Shown: one piece after another, positions 6,647 to 12,205 of the stretch
How positions within the stretch are numbered: the stretch's first letter is position 1
How the letters are laid out: every line of letters begins with the position of its first letter
Origin: an uncultured Spirochaetia bacterium
Lineage (GTDB): Bacteria; Spirochaetota; UBA4802; JAGODF01
Length of the DNA stretch: 17,492 nt
Direction of reading: 5' to 3'
NCBI GenBank assembly: GCA_937967705.1
Contig: CALCJG010000326.1
Location: 1-17,492 of the forward strand
Translations under genes and position numbers: made by a program
The notes under the pieces: generated by a model
What the model saw: only the letters and a program-made list of their open reading frames with translations
Databases searched by the model: none
Told to the model about the DNA's origin: nothing

Positions 6647-7720
6647 CTAAACGTTGAACCGGAAGCTTATGATATCTCCGTCCTCAACTATGTACTCCTT
6701 GCCCATCAGGAGATGCCTGCCGGCCTTCTTCACGTTTTCCTCGCTCCCCAACTCCATCAGGTCCCGGTATTTCATCACCTCTGCCCTGATGAAGCCCCGC
6801 TGTATGTCGGAGTGGATGGCGCCGGCGGCCTCGGGGGCGGTGGAGGATTTGCGGATCTGCCATTGACGCACCTCGTCCTCTCCCACGGTAAAGAAGGATA
6901 TCATTCCCAGGGCTTCCATGCAGAGCCGGGAGAGGAGGCTGATCGCCGGTTCCTTTATGCCGGCCTCCTCCATGAAGGCCCCCCGCTCCTCCTCCGAGTC
7001 CAGCGCGGCGATTTCCGCCTCCAGCCGGGCGGAGATCTGCATCATGTGTATGTGCTGGACCGAGTACTTTACAGAGAGACGGTCCAGTAGTCCCGTATCG
7101 GTCATATCCCCCTCCAGTACGTTGAGGGCGCATATCATCTCCTTCAGGGTGATGAAGGGGTAGCTGGCGATGAGCTTTCTCTCCTCCTCGGCCAGCTCGA
7201 AGGTCCTCAGGGGCTCGTCCTTTTCCAGGTGTTCCTTGAAGCGCAGGAGGAGATCCTCCTCCTTCTTCAGCGTATCGTCCTTGCCCCGCTTCTTGTTCTG
7301 TTCAATGCGCTCCAGGCGCTTCTCAATGAAGATCAGGTCGTTAAGGATGAGTTCCGCGTTGATGTTCTCCGTATCCCGCTCCGGATTGACGCTGCCCAGG
7401 GCATGATAGACCGAGTCATCGGCAAAGGCCCGGACCACGTGGCAGAGGGCGCTGGTGTCGGCGATGTCCCGGAACACGGCACCCTCCTTGATGCTGCCGG
7501 GATCGAGATCGGGCAGCAGCTCCACGTTGATGCGCGCCCGGGTCTCCTTTTTCGGCCGGTACATCTTCACCAGGGCGTCAAATCGCCCGTCGAGAATTTC
7601 GGCAATCCCCTGAAGAGCCCTGTCGGGTTTTGACTGCGCCCCGGAGGGGTCCGTTCCGGTCAGCAGTTTATAGAGGGTTTTTTTGCCCGTCTGCGGCAGG
7701 CCTATGATTCCAAGTTTCAT
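6647..7720 (-). CDS. Degenerate YchF/OLA1-like P-loop protein (YchF C-terminal/TGS family)
   Basis: 357 aa, near YchF length (about 363). Homology to YchF is plain in the middle (VNPERDTENINAELILNDL, IFIEKRLERI) and in the C-terminal TGS-type region (FFTVGEDEVRQWQIRK, APEAAGAIHSDIQRGFIRAE, GKEYIVEDGDIISFRFNV). The nucleotide-binding parts are altered. The P-loop reads GLPQTGKKT (residues 7-15), so the Ser/Thr that binds Mg is Lys14. Switch II is reduced to DIADTSALCHVVRAF, lacking the roughly 20 residues DIAGLVKGAS...GLGN of true YchF. The G4-like segment is CALNVLEGD in place of VANVDE. YchF itself is an ATPase associated with ribosomes and stress; this copy probably binds partners without normal hydrolysis. 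It has a weak ribosome site (AAGGAAAAG). It lies 127 nt after yhbY, possibly in the same transcript. Confidence 0.85.
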   Translation of the reverse strand: MKLGIIGLPQTGKKTLYKLLTGTDPSGAQSKPDRALQGIAEILDGRFDALVKMYRPKKETRARINVELLPDLDPGSIKEGAVFRDIADTSALCHVVRAFADDSVYHALGSVNPERDTENINAELILNDLIFIEKRLERIEQNKKRGKDDTLKKEEDLLLRFKEHLEKDEPLRTFELAEEERKLIASYPFITLKEMICALNVLEGDMTDTGLLDRLSVKYSVQHIHMMQISARLEAEIAALDSEEERGAFMEEAGIKEPAISLLSRLCMEALGMISFFTVGEDEVRQWQIRKSSTAPEAAGAIHSDIQRGFIRAEVMKYRDLMELGSEENVKKAGRHLLMGKEYIVEDGDIISFRFNV

Positions 7721-7847
7721 ATTCTTTTCCTTTTTCGATGACTGTCGGTGTTACGGTAATATCCCCGCATCGCTTAAGTTGATGTAAGGCTATTGATCGG
7801 GGGAGGGGGAATGCTGGTGGAAGGGGGGGGATTTAGCAACTCCTTTT
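7721..7847. other. Intergenic spacer with a G8 homopolymer
   Basis: 127 nt between yhbY and the YchF-like gene. On the + strand it contains G-rich runs including G8 at 7823-7830. I see no clear terminator or sigma-70 promoter on the minus strand, so read-through from yhbY is possible but not shown. Confidence 0.4.
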
Positions 7848-8144
7848 TTATATGCGGATCTTCCTTTTGTTCGGGTCCCGGCTCTGGCGGTAGAGTACCG
7901 CGATGTTGCCGATCAAAGTCACGAGAACCCCTTCGGTCTTTTCCTCCAGGAGGGAGGAGAGGGCCTTCTTCTCCTCCTTGAAGCCGACAAACTTGACCTT
8001 GATTAGCTCATGATCGTCCAGGGCCCTGTCGACCGCCTCCAGGGCCGAATCCGTCAGCCCGAGCTTCCCGATCATCACCACCGGTTTGAGATCGTGGGCC
8101 ATGCGTTTCAGCGCGCTTATCTGACTGCCTTTGAGTCTTTCCAT
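7848..8144 (-). CDS. yhbY: YhbY-family CRM-domain RNA-binding protein
   Basis: 98 aa, the full length of this single-domain family. YhbY associates with the 50S ribosomal precursor. Seen: the opening LKGSQISALKRMAHDLKPVVMIGKLGLTDSALEAVDRAL with the CRM GxxG loop (GKLG, residues 26-29), then HELIKVKFVG and a C-terminal VTLIGNIAVLYRQSRDP strand-helix. The ATG at 8144 has GGAGGAAGG about 5 nt upstream. It follows the phosphatase gene by 22 nt and is almost certainly co-transcribed with it. Its company with a YchF-like gene fits a ribosome theme. Confidence 0.93.
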   Translation of the reverse strand: MERLKGSQISALKRMAHDLKPVVMIGKLGLTDSALEAVDRALDDHELIKVKFVGFKEEKKALSSLLEEKTEGVLVTLIGNIAVLYRQSRDPNKRKIRI

Positions 8145-8166
8145 GTCGGCCTTCCTCCGGTTCCCG

Positions 8167-9414
8167 TCAGCTGCTCATCTCAAAGAGCAGCAGGGTGATG
8201 TCATCGACGATGGGGGCCTCGCCGGCATATTCCAGCACGTCCTCATGCAGGCAGTTGACGATATCCGGCTCTTTCCTCTCGATCATCTCCCGCATCTTCT
8301 GCTTCAGCCGGGCGTGAAGGTACATCTCCTCCTTCTCGTTCATCTGCTCGATGATCCCGTCGGTAAAAAAGAGCAGCTTGTCCCCCTTCTCGAAGGGGAA
8401 TTCCATCTGCGTGTAGACTGCGTCCTCGATGAGCCCCAGGCCCGGGCCCGTCCCCTCGATTTTAAGGAAATCCCCCTGTGTCTGCTTCCAGAAAAAGGGG
8501 TGATGATGTCCGGCCTTGGCCAGGGATATCCGCTCCCGGGCCGTATCGATCAGGGCGTAGTAACAGGTGGCATAGAGCTTCCGGGAGAGCAGCTCGTAGA
8601 AGTGTTCGTTGAGGCGGCTCATGAATTCTGCGGGCTTCGTGCCGCATTCCCGCGCCAGGAGGGAAAAGGCGCTCTTGAGCACCCCCGTAGCCAGGGACGC
8701 CGTGATGCCGTGGCCCTCCACGTCGGCGATGATCACGGCAATCCTGTCCTCGTCGAGCTTGATGATATTCAGAAAATCGCCGCCGATCTCGATACAGGGA
8801 TGATAAACGTAGGAATGTGTTATCTTGCTGTGAAGGGTCTGATCGGTTTGGATGTAGGCGCTGTTGATGAAATAGTGCTGAACCTTCTTGGCGAAGGAGA
8901 GGTCCTTGTTGATCTCGTTGAGCATCTCGCTCTTCTCTTTCAGGTCATGCTGGGAAAAGGTGAAATTGGCTATAACGTTCCGGAAACGGGAAAAGGTCTC
9001 CGTGAGACAGTTGCGGAAGAAGGTGTTGGCAAAGGGGACGTTGCGGTCCAGGAGGCTGTCGAAATCGTTTTTATGCAGCATGAAGATGTCGGTCTCTTCG
9101 TTGCTTATGACATTGGCCGAACGCGGCAGATTGTCGATGAGGGAAAACTCACCGAAGTAGGAACCCACGTGAAGCGTGCTCAGGGAGATGTCCTCCTTGT
9201 CCTTGTCCCTGCGGGTGACCCGTACCGAACCGCGGAGGATGACATACATCGAATCACCCACCGAACCCTCCTTGATGATCATGGTATCCGGGGGATACTT
9301 CATGAGTTTGAGGAGGGGTACTATGGCATAGAGCTGCTGCTGTTCCAGTCCGTGGAATATGGGGATTTCACTGAGTATGGAAATTATGCTTTCGGGATCA
9401 ATCGTTGTCATCAT
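8167..9414 (-). CDS. Cyclic-nucleotide-binding/SpoIIE-type PP2C phosphatase
   Basis: 415 aa. Residues about 15-130 form a cNMP-binding domain, with the phosphate-binding cassette GSYFGEFSLIDNLPRSANV (84-102) keeping Glu89 and Arg98, expected for cAMP or cGMP binding. A linker helix (about 140-182) leads to a SpoIIE/RsbU-type Ser/Thr phosphatase domain (about 195-413) with metal ligands in IGGDF (Asp213), ADVEGHG (Asp231), TDG (Asp352) and DDITLLL (Asp404-405). Such proteins dephosphorylate anti-sigma-factor antagonists in partner-switching pathways; no antagonist or anti-sigma gene is in this window, so the target lies elsewhere. The frame is open to 9588, but the ATG pair at 9414/9411 with AGGCGG just upstream begins right before the cNMP domain, and a perfect -10 lies inside the longer version. 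First gene of a probable operon with yhbY. Confidence 0.92.
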   Translation of the reverse strand: MMTTIDPESIISILSEIPIFHGLEQQQLYAIVPLLKLMKYPPDTMIIKEGSVGDSMYVILRGSVRVTRRDKDKEDISLSTLHVGSYFGEFSLIDNLPRSANVISNEETDIFMLHKNDFDSLLDRNVPFANTFFRNCLTETFSRFRNVIANFTFSQHDLKEKSEMLNEINKDLSFAKKVQHYFINSAYIQTDQTLHSKITHSYVYHPCIEIGGDFLNIIKLDEDRIAVIIADVEGHGITASLATGVLKSAFSLLARECGTKPAEFMSRLNEHFYELLSRKLYATCYYALIDTARERISLAKAGHHHPFFWKQTQGDFLKIEGTGPGLGLIEDAVYTQMEFPFEKGDKLLFFTDGIIEQMNEKEEMYLHARLKQKMREMIERKEPDIVNCLHEDVLEYAGEAPIVDDITLLLFEMSS

Positions 9415-9472
9415 ACCGCCTGTCGTAAGGTCCTGTTCAATTTCTTGACAATAAACATGAGAGTTGTATACT

Positions 9473-9486
9473 GTTCCCTGCCGAAC
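9473..9486. promoter_or_regulatory. Second GTTC-N6-GAAC palindrome, identical to the one before glgP
   Basis: GTTCCCTGCCGAAC, identical at all 14 positions to 2207-2220. It is followed on the + strand by CACAG and then TATGCCGGAA (9502-9511), which also follow the glgP copy in the same order with different spacing. The base pair just outside the arms changes from C-G (glgP) to T-A here, keeping the pairing. Confidence 0.35.
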
Positions 9487-9540
9487 ATGATGGCACAGGG
9501 CTGTATGCCGGAAGAGGCCCCGACGGAATTTTATTATCTT

Positions 9541-9546
9541 ATTATA
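9541..9546 (-). promoter_or_regulatory. Candidate -10 element of the phosphatase gene
   Basis: A perfect TATAAT on the minus strand in an AT-rich block. At normal spacing the -35 is poor (TTATTT), and TTTACA at 9561-9566 is only 14 nt away. A transcript from here would have a leader of about 120 nt that includes the palindrome at 9473-9486. Confidence 0.4.
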
Positions 9547-9588
9547 TATTTCGGAAGGATTGTAAATAAAAAAAAGCATGAACTCCAA

Positions 9589-9714
9589 TAATTTTAAGGC
9601 AGGGCGTGGATTTGACTGGATTCGCGGCGGACGGCAATTGCCATCCCCGCAGGGAAGACTTTGCGTCGGGACGATACAAACCGGCTTTTTTTCCCGAAGG
9701 ACAGAGGAGATAAA
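9589..9714. other. Structured spacer between divergent genes
   Basis: The phosphatase and HAD genes are divergent, with 363 nt between their start codons. On the + strand, 9624-9650 folds into a strong hairpin (four, three and three base pairs with one bulge and one mismatch, loop AATT). GTCGG/CCGGC (9665-9683), followed by a run of seven T, resembles a short terminator. A small RNA or leader is possible, but I cannot match a known RNA family. Confidence 0.3.
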
Positions 9715-9746
9715 TGGTATTATCCAATTCCCGTGTTATAATACCA
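9715..9746 (+). promoter_or_regulatory. HAD gene promoter within a 9-bp inverted repeat
   Basis: TGTTATAAT (9734-9742) is an extended -10 with a perfect TATAAT hexamer and no good -35, as is usual for extended -10 promoters. It is embedded in the inverted repeat TGGTATTAT (9715-9723) N14 ATAATACCA (9738-9746), whose right arm overlaps the -10, so a repressor dimer could occlude it. The start of transcription would be near 9749, about 30 nt before the GTG. Confidence 0.5.
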
Positions 9747-9777
9747 GTGAATACGGAAGGAAAACCGGGAGGAGGTC

Positions 9778-10602
9778 GTGAGCTTTTTACCCCTGAGAAG
9801 CAGTTACAAGAAAGCCTTTGTCATCGATATGGACGGCGTGATCAACCGCGGGAAGCACCTGATCCCGGGAGCTGAAAAATTCGTAGCCCGCCTGAAGAGG
9901 GGCCGCTTCCCCTTTCTCTTCCTGACGAACAACTCCTACTACACCCCCGGGGAGCTTCAGGAGCGGCTGATGAACATGGGCATAGAGGTGAGCCGGGACC
10001 ATTTTTACACCTCCGCCATGGCGACGGCAAGCTTTCTGATGTATCAGAAACCGTCGGGTTGCTCCGCTTACGTCATCGGAGGCAAGGGGCTGATGACCGA
10101 GCTGGATCGCATCGGCGTCAGGATCACCAAGGATCGCCCGGATTACGTCATCGTGGGGGAAACGGAGGAGTATGATTACGCCCGCATCATCGAGGCCACC
10201 CTGCTCATACAGGAGGGGGCCAAGCTGATTGCCACGAATTCCGATATCACCGGTCCCACCAGCCGGGGTTCCGTTCCCGCCTGCGGCGCCCTGGTGGCGC
10301 CTATCGAGCGGGTGACGGGGATGAAGGCCTATTTCCTGGGGAAGCCCAATCCCGCCATGATGTACTGGGCCCGTAAAAAACTGAGGGTGCATTCCGCCAA
10401 CTGCTTCATGATCGGCGACCGGATGGACACGGACATCCTGGGAGGCCTCGAGGCGGGGATGACCTGCTGCCTGGTGCTCTCCGGGGTGACCAGCCGCAGC
10501 CACATGGAGCGGTTTCCTTATCAGCCGGATTATGTTTTTGAGAATGTGGGGCAGATCCACCCCCGCACCATATTGTCACGAAGGGAGAGGATCAAACAGT
10601 AA
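9778..10602 (+). CDS. HAD-superfamily (subfamily IIA, NagD-like) phosphatase
   Basis: 274 aa, typical of NagD/4-nitrophenylphosphatase-like HAD-IIA enzymes, which hydrolyse small sugar or nucleotide phosphates in the cytoplasm. Motif I is VIDMDGV (nucleophile Asp17, acid Asp19), motif II LTNNS (50-53), motif III lysine in GKPNP (188-192), and motif IV GDRMDTDI (213-220). The C2 cap lies between motifs II and III. The start is GTG at 9778 with GGGAGG/AGGAGG directly upstream. Its stop codon overlaps the ATG of the six-cysteine gene by one base (TAATG), implying translational coupling. The substrate is not evident. Confidence 0.93.
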   Translation: MSFLPLRSSYKKAFVIDMDGVINRGKHLIPGAEKFVARLKRGRFPFLFLTNNSYYTPGELQERLMNMGIEVSRDHFYTSAMATASFLMYQKPSGCSAYVIGGKGLMTELDRIGVRITKDRPDYVIVGETEEYDYARIIEATLLIQEGAKLIATNSDITGPTSRGSVPACGALVAPIERVTGMKAYFLGKPNPAMMYWARKKLRVHSANCFMIGDRMDTDILGGLEAGMTCCLVLSGVTSRSHMERFPYQPDYVFENVGQIHPRTILSRRERIKQ

Positions 10603-10787
10603 TGGGTTTTATCACGATAGAGGGCTTCCCGGGCAAGATTTTCGTACCGGAGGAACAGCCCGCCGATTCAAAGAAATTTCCCTGCCGGGACTGCTTCTCC
10701 TGTCAGTTCTGCGATGACGATCGCTGCCTCAAATGCCTCAGCCTGAAAAAGACGCGTTCCCCTAAACCAGATCCCGGTCCAGAATAA
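10602..10787 (+). CDS. Small six-cysteine protein coupled to the HAD phosphatase
   Basis: 61 aa, no signal peptide. It begins [18 protein letters not shown], then has a compact Cys cluster C28-x2-C31-x2-C34-x2-C37-x4-C42-x2-C45 and a basic, Pro-rich tail. The spacing suits a metal site (zinc or Fe-S). I have an uncertain recollection of similar short Cys-rich proteins in anaerobic bacteria but can give no function. Support for coding: the one-base TAATG overlap with the HAD stop, GAGAGG 11 nt upstream, and the regular Cys pattern. Its last 26 nt overlap the end of the convergent DAHP synthase gene, leaving no room for a terminator between them. Confidence 0.75.
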   Translation: MGFITIEGFPGKIFVPEEQPADSKKFPCRDCFSCQFCDDDRCLKCLSLKKTRSPKPDPGPE

Positions 10788-11775
10788 CCGAAACCGGTTT
10801 CAGCTTCTTCATCAGTGTGTCGAACCTTTCCGGTTTGAGGGACTGATTGCCGTCGCACAGGGCCCGGGCCGGGTCCGTATGCACCTCTATCATCAGTCCG
10901 TCGGCGCCGGCGGCGATGGCGGCCAGGGAGAGGGGCTCGATGATCTTCCAGGTGCCGGCGGCGTGGGACGGGTCCACGATCACGGGGAGGTGGGTCTTCT
11001 GCTTGAGCAGAGGGATGGCGGAGATGTCCAGGGTGTTGCGCGTTTCGGTCTCGAAGGTGCGGATGCCCCGCTCGCAGAGGATCACGTTCATGTTCCCCTC
11101 GGAGAGGATGTATTCCGCGGACATGAGGAATTCGCCGATGGTGGTCATCATCCCCCGCTTGAGCAGAACCGGTCTGTTGACGCGCCCCAGCTTCTTCAGG
11201 AGCGAGAAGTTCTGGCAGTTGCGGGCGCCGATCTGCAGAATGTCCGAGTATTCCGCCACGACGGCGATGTCGTCCGGGTCCAGTACCTCGGTGATGATGG
11301 GCATCCCGTAAGCATCCCCCGCCTTGCGCAGCAGTTTCAGGCCCTCGACCCCCATTCCCTGGAAGGCATAGGGGGATGTCCGGGGTTTGAAGGCCCCGCC
11401 GCGGAGCACGGTGGCTCCCGAGTCCCGGACGCGCCGGGCTGTTTCCAGCATCTGTTCCTCCGATTCGACGGAACAGGGCCCGGCGATGACGGTTAGGCTC
11501 TTTCCTCCCACGGTCACATCCCGCCCCACGTCTATCACTGTTTCCGTGTCCCGTATGCGCCGGCTGGCCAGGATGTAGGGGACATCCGGTTCCAGGCAGG
11601 AGTAGCTGTCCCGGGTCAGGGGAAGGAGCGGGAGATCGGCTTCCTTGAAATCCATGACGGTACAGACATCCCCGCGGGTTGTCGGGACCGTGTAAGTTCG
11701 GTGCCCCTTCAATTCGAACTCTTCTTTCAGGCTGCGGCTCTCGCCCTTGTTTTTTTCGGAAATAAGCAGAACCAT
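10762..11775 (-). CDS. aroF: 3-deoxy-7-phosphoheptulonate (DAHP) synthase, type I-beta
   Basis: 337 aa. It condenses phosphoenolpyruvate with erythrose 4-phosphate, the first step of the shikimate pathway to Phe, Tyr and Trp. An N-terminal ferredoxin-like/ACT-like domain (about 1-65), as in the Thermotoga maritima enzyme (338 aa), usually gives feedback inhibition by Tyr/Phe. The barrel carries IAGPCSVES (97-105), [15 protein letters not shown] (126-140), LLKRGM (204-209), CERG (234-237) and DPSHA (268-272). The frame is open to 12051, but the ATG at 11775 with GGAGG 6 nt upstream gives the family length, and the longer reading would cover the promoter's transcript start and the leader peptide. 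Expression is probably controlled by the aromatic leader upstream. The symbol follows common usage for this class. Confidence 0.96.
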   Translation of the reverse strand: MVLLISEKNKGESRSLKEEFELKGHRTYTVPTTRGDVCTVMDFKEADLPLLPLTRDSYSCLEPDVPYILASRRIRDTETVIDVGRDVTVGGKSLTVIAGPCSVESEEQMLETARRVRDSGATVLRGGAFKPRTSPYAFQGMGVEGLKLLRKAGDAYGMPIITEVLDPDDIAVVAEYSDILQIGARNCQNFSLLKKLGRVNRPVLLKRGMMTTIGEFLMSAEYILSEGNMNVILCERGIRTFETETRNTLDISAIPLLKQKTHLPVIVDPSHAAGTWKIIEPLSLAAIAAGADGLMIEVHTDPARALCDGNQSLKPERFDTLMKKLKPVSVILDRDLV

Positions 11776-11780
11776 GATTG

Positions 11781-11908
11781 TCCTCCGGGTTTGTGAGTAT
11801 TTTGCCAGGGCCGGTGGAGGAGGGCGGCCTTGACTGAGGTCTGGAAACAGGAAGGCCGCCGGCTTCTCGCCCGCGGCCTCTGCGCATGCACTACGATATC
11901 CGCAAAAG
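11781..11908 (-). promoter_or_regulatory. Attenuator: alternative stems between leader peptide and DAHP synthase
   Basis: Read on the minus strand. Stem A pairs GAGGCCGC (11880-11873) with GCGGCCTT (11859-11852), plus three inner pairs and a GAGAA loop. Stem B pairs GGCGGCCTT (11860-11852) with AAGGCCGCC (11831-11823), nine perfect pairs, and excludes A. Stem C pairs GGCCG (11829-11825) with CGGCC (11813-11809) and excludes B. TCCTCC (11821-11816), in the loop of C, is complementary to the Shine-Dalgarno GGAGGA (11786-11781). No U-tract follows any stem, so the switch is more likely translational or Rho-dependent than intrinsic termination. Confidence 0.65.
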
Positions 11909-11924
11909 CTACGAGCGACTTTTG
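11903..11924 (-). promoter_or_regulatory. Hairpin at the leader-peptide stop codon
   Basis: CAAAAG (11924-11919) and CTTTTG (11908-11903) form a six-pair stem with a 10-nt loop holding the last codons and the TAG of the leader peptide. A ribosome stalled on the aromatic codons, or one finishing the peptide, would treat this stem differently, as with the pause hairpin of classical attenuators. Confidence 0.5.
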
Positions 11925-11971
11925 TAATAAAAGTACCAAAAATAAAAGTAGCTGTTGCGGTTGCTCTGCAT
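11909..11971 (-). CDS. Aromatic-rich leader peptide of the DAHP synthase gene
   Basis: A 20-codon frame from ATG (11971) to TAG (11911-11909). Residues 8-16 are Y F Y F W Y F Y Y: nine aromatic residues in a row (five Tyr, three Phe, one Trp), ending in a polar KSRS. AGAAGG lies 4 nt before the ATG. It starts about 25 nt after the predicted transcription start and ends 134 nt before the DAHP synthase start codon. A run covering all three end products of the pathway, in front of its first enzyme, is the mark of a ribosome-mediated attenuator: shortage of any charged aromatic tRNA would stall the ribosome in the run. Attenuation of a DAHP synthase gene has, to my knowledge, been described in Corynebacterium; the arrangement here was read directly from the sequence. 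Confidence 0.88.
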   Translation of the reverse strand: MQSNRNSYFYFWYFYYKSRS

Positions 11972-12001
11972 AGTGCCTTCTTGCCTTGATTTAATTGGGG
12001 C

Positions 12002-12030
12002 ATTGTAAAAGATATATGGCGATTTGTCAA
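12002..12030 (-). promoter_or_regulatory. Promoter of the DAHP synthase leader
   Basis: On the minus strand, a perfect TTGACA (12025-12030), a 17-nt spacer, and TACAAT (12002-12007, five of six). The start point would be near 11995, giving a leader of about 220 nt before the enzyme gene. Confidence 0.82.
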
Positions 12031-12059
12031 ATAGTTTCTGGTTTTTTTCAATTAAAAGC

Positions 12060-12205
12060 GCGGGTGTCGGAATGCGGCGATGCCTGCCCCCTCATGTAAA
12101 AGGAAAAAAATCCTTTACAAATACCGCCCTTCAGACACTTTGATAGGAAATCAGTTGCGGACTCCGCTGCCCTTCTGCCGCTGGTCCCAACGGAAGGTTT
12201 TTTCT
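12060..12205. other. Spacer upstream of the glycosyltransferase gene
   Basis: Divergent spacer on the glycosyltransferase side. GTAAAAGGA (12096-12104) and TCCTTTAC (12111-12118) form a near-perfect inverted repeat with an A6 loop. TTTACA at 12114-12119 could be a -35, but only a weak TTTGAT (12139-12144, 19-nt spacer) follows it. No gene is supported here. Confidence 0.35.

Noticed and set aside
9415..9588. 58-residue extension of the cNMP/SpoIIE phosphatase
   Set aside because: It covers a perfect TATAAT and the palindrome, and the cNMP domain begins directly after the ATG pair at 9414.
8131..9591. Long + strand frame antisense to the phosphatase
   Set aside because: Shadow of the real gene: composition is low-complexity Val/Leu/Glu with no domain, while the minus strand holds full cNMP and PP2C motifs.
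9610..9632. tmRNA-like 5' sequence (GACTGGATTCG)
   Set aside because: Resembles the tmRNA 5' end, but there is no tag-peptide frame, no T-loop and no CCA end before the HAD gene.
9652..9690. c-di-GMP-I riboswitch on the minus strand
   Set aside because: Only GACGCAAAG matches; the upstream CACAGGGCAAACC part and the second conserved stem are not present in order.
10703..11887. 394-codon minus-strand frame overlapping DAHP synthase
   Set aside because: Arg/Pro/Gly-rich out-of-frame translation of the enzyme gene.
11776..12051. N-terminal extension of DAHP synthase to 12051
   Set aside because: The extension would start upstream of the promoter's transcription start, has no ribosome site, and matches nothing in the family. 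The ATG at 11775 has GGAGG and gives the usual length.
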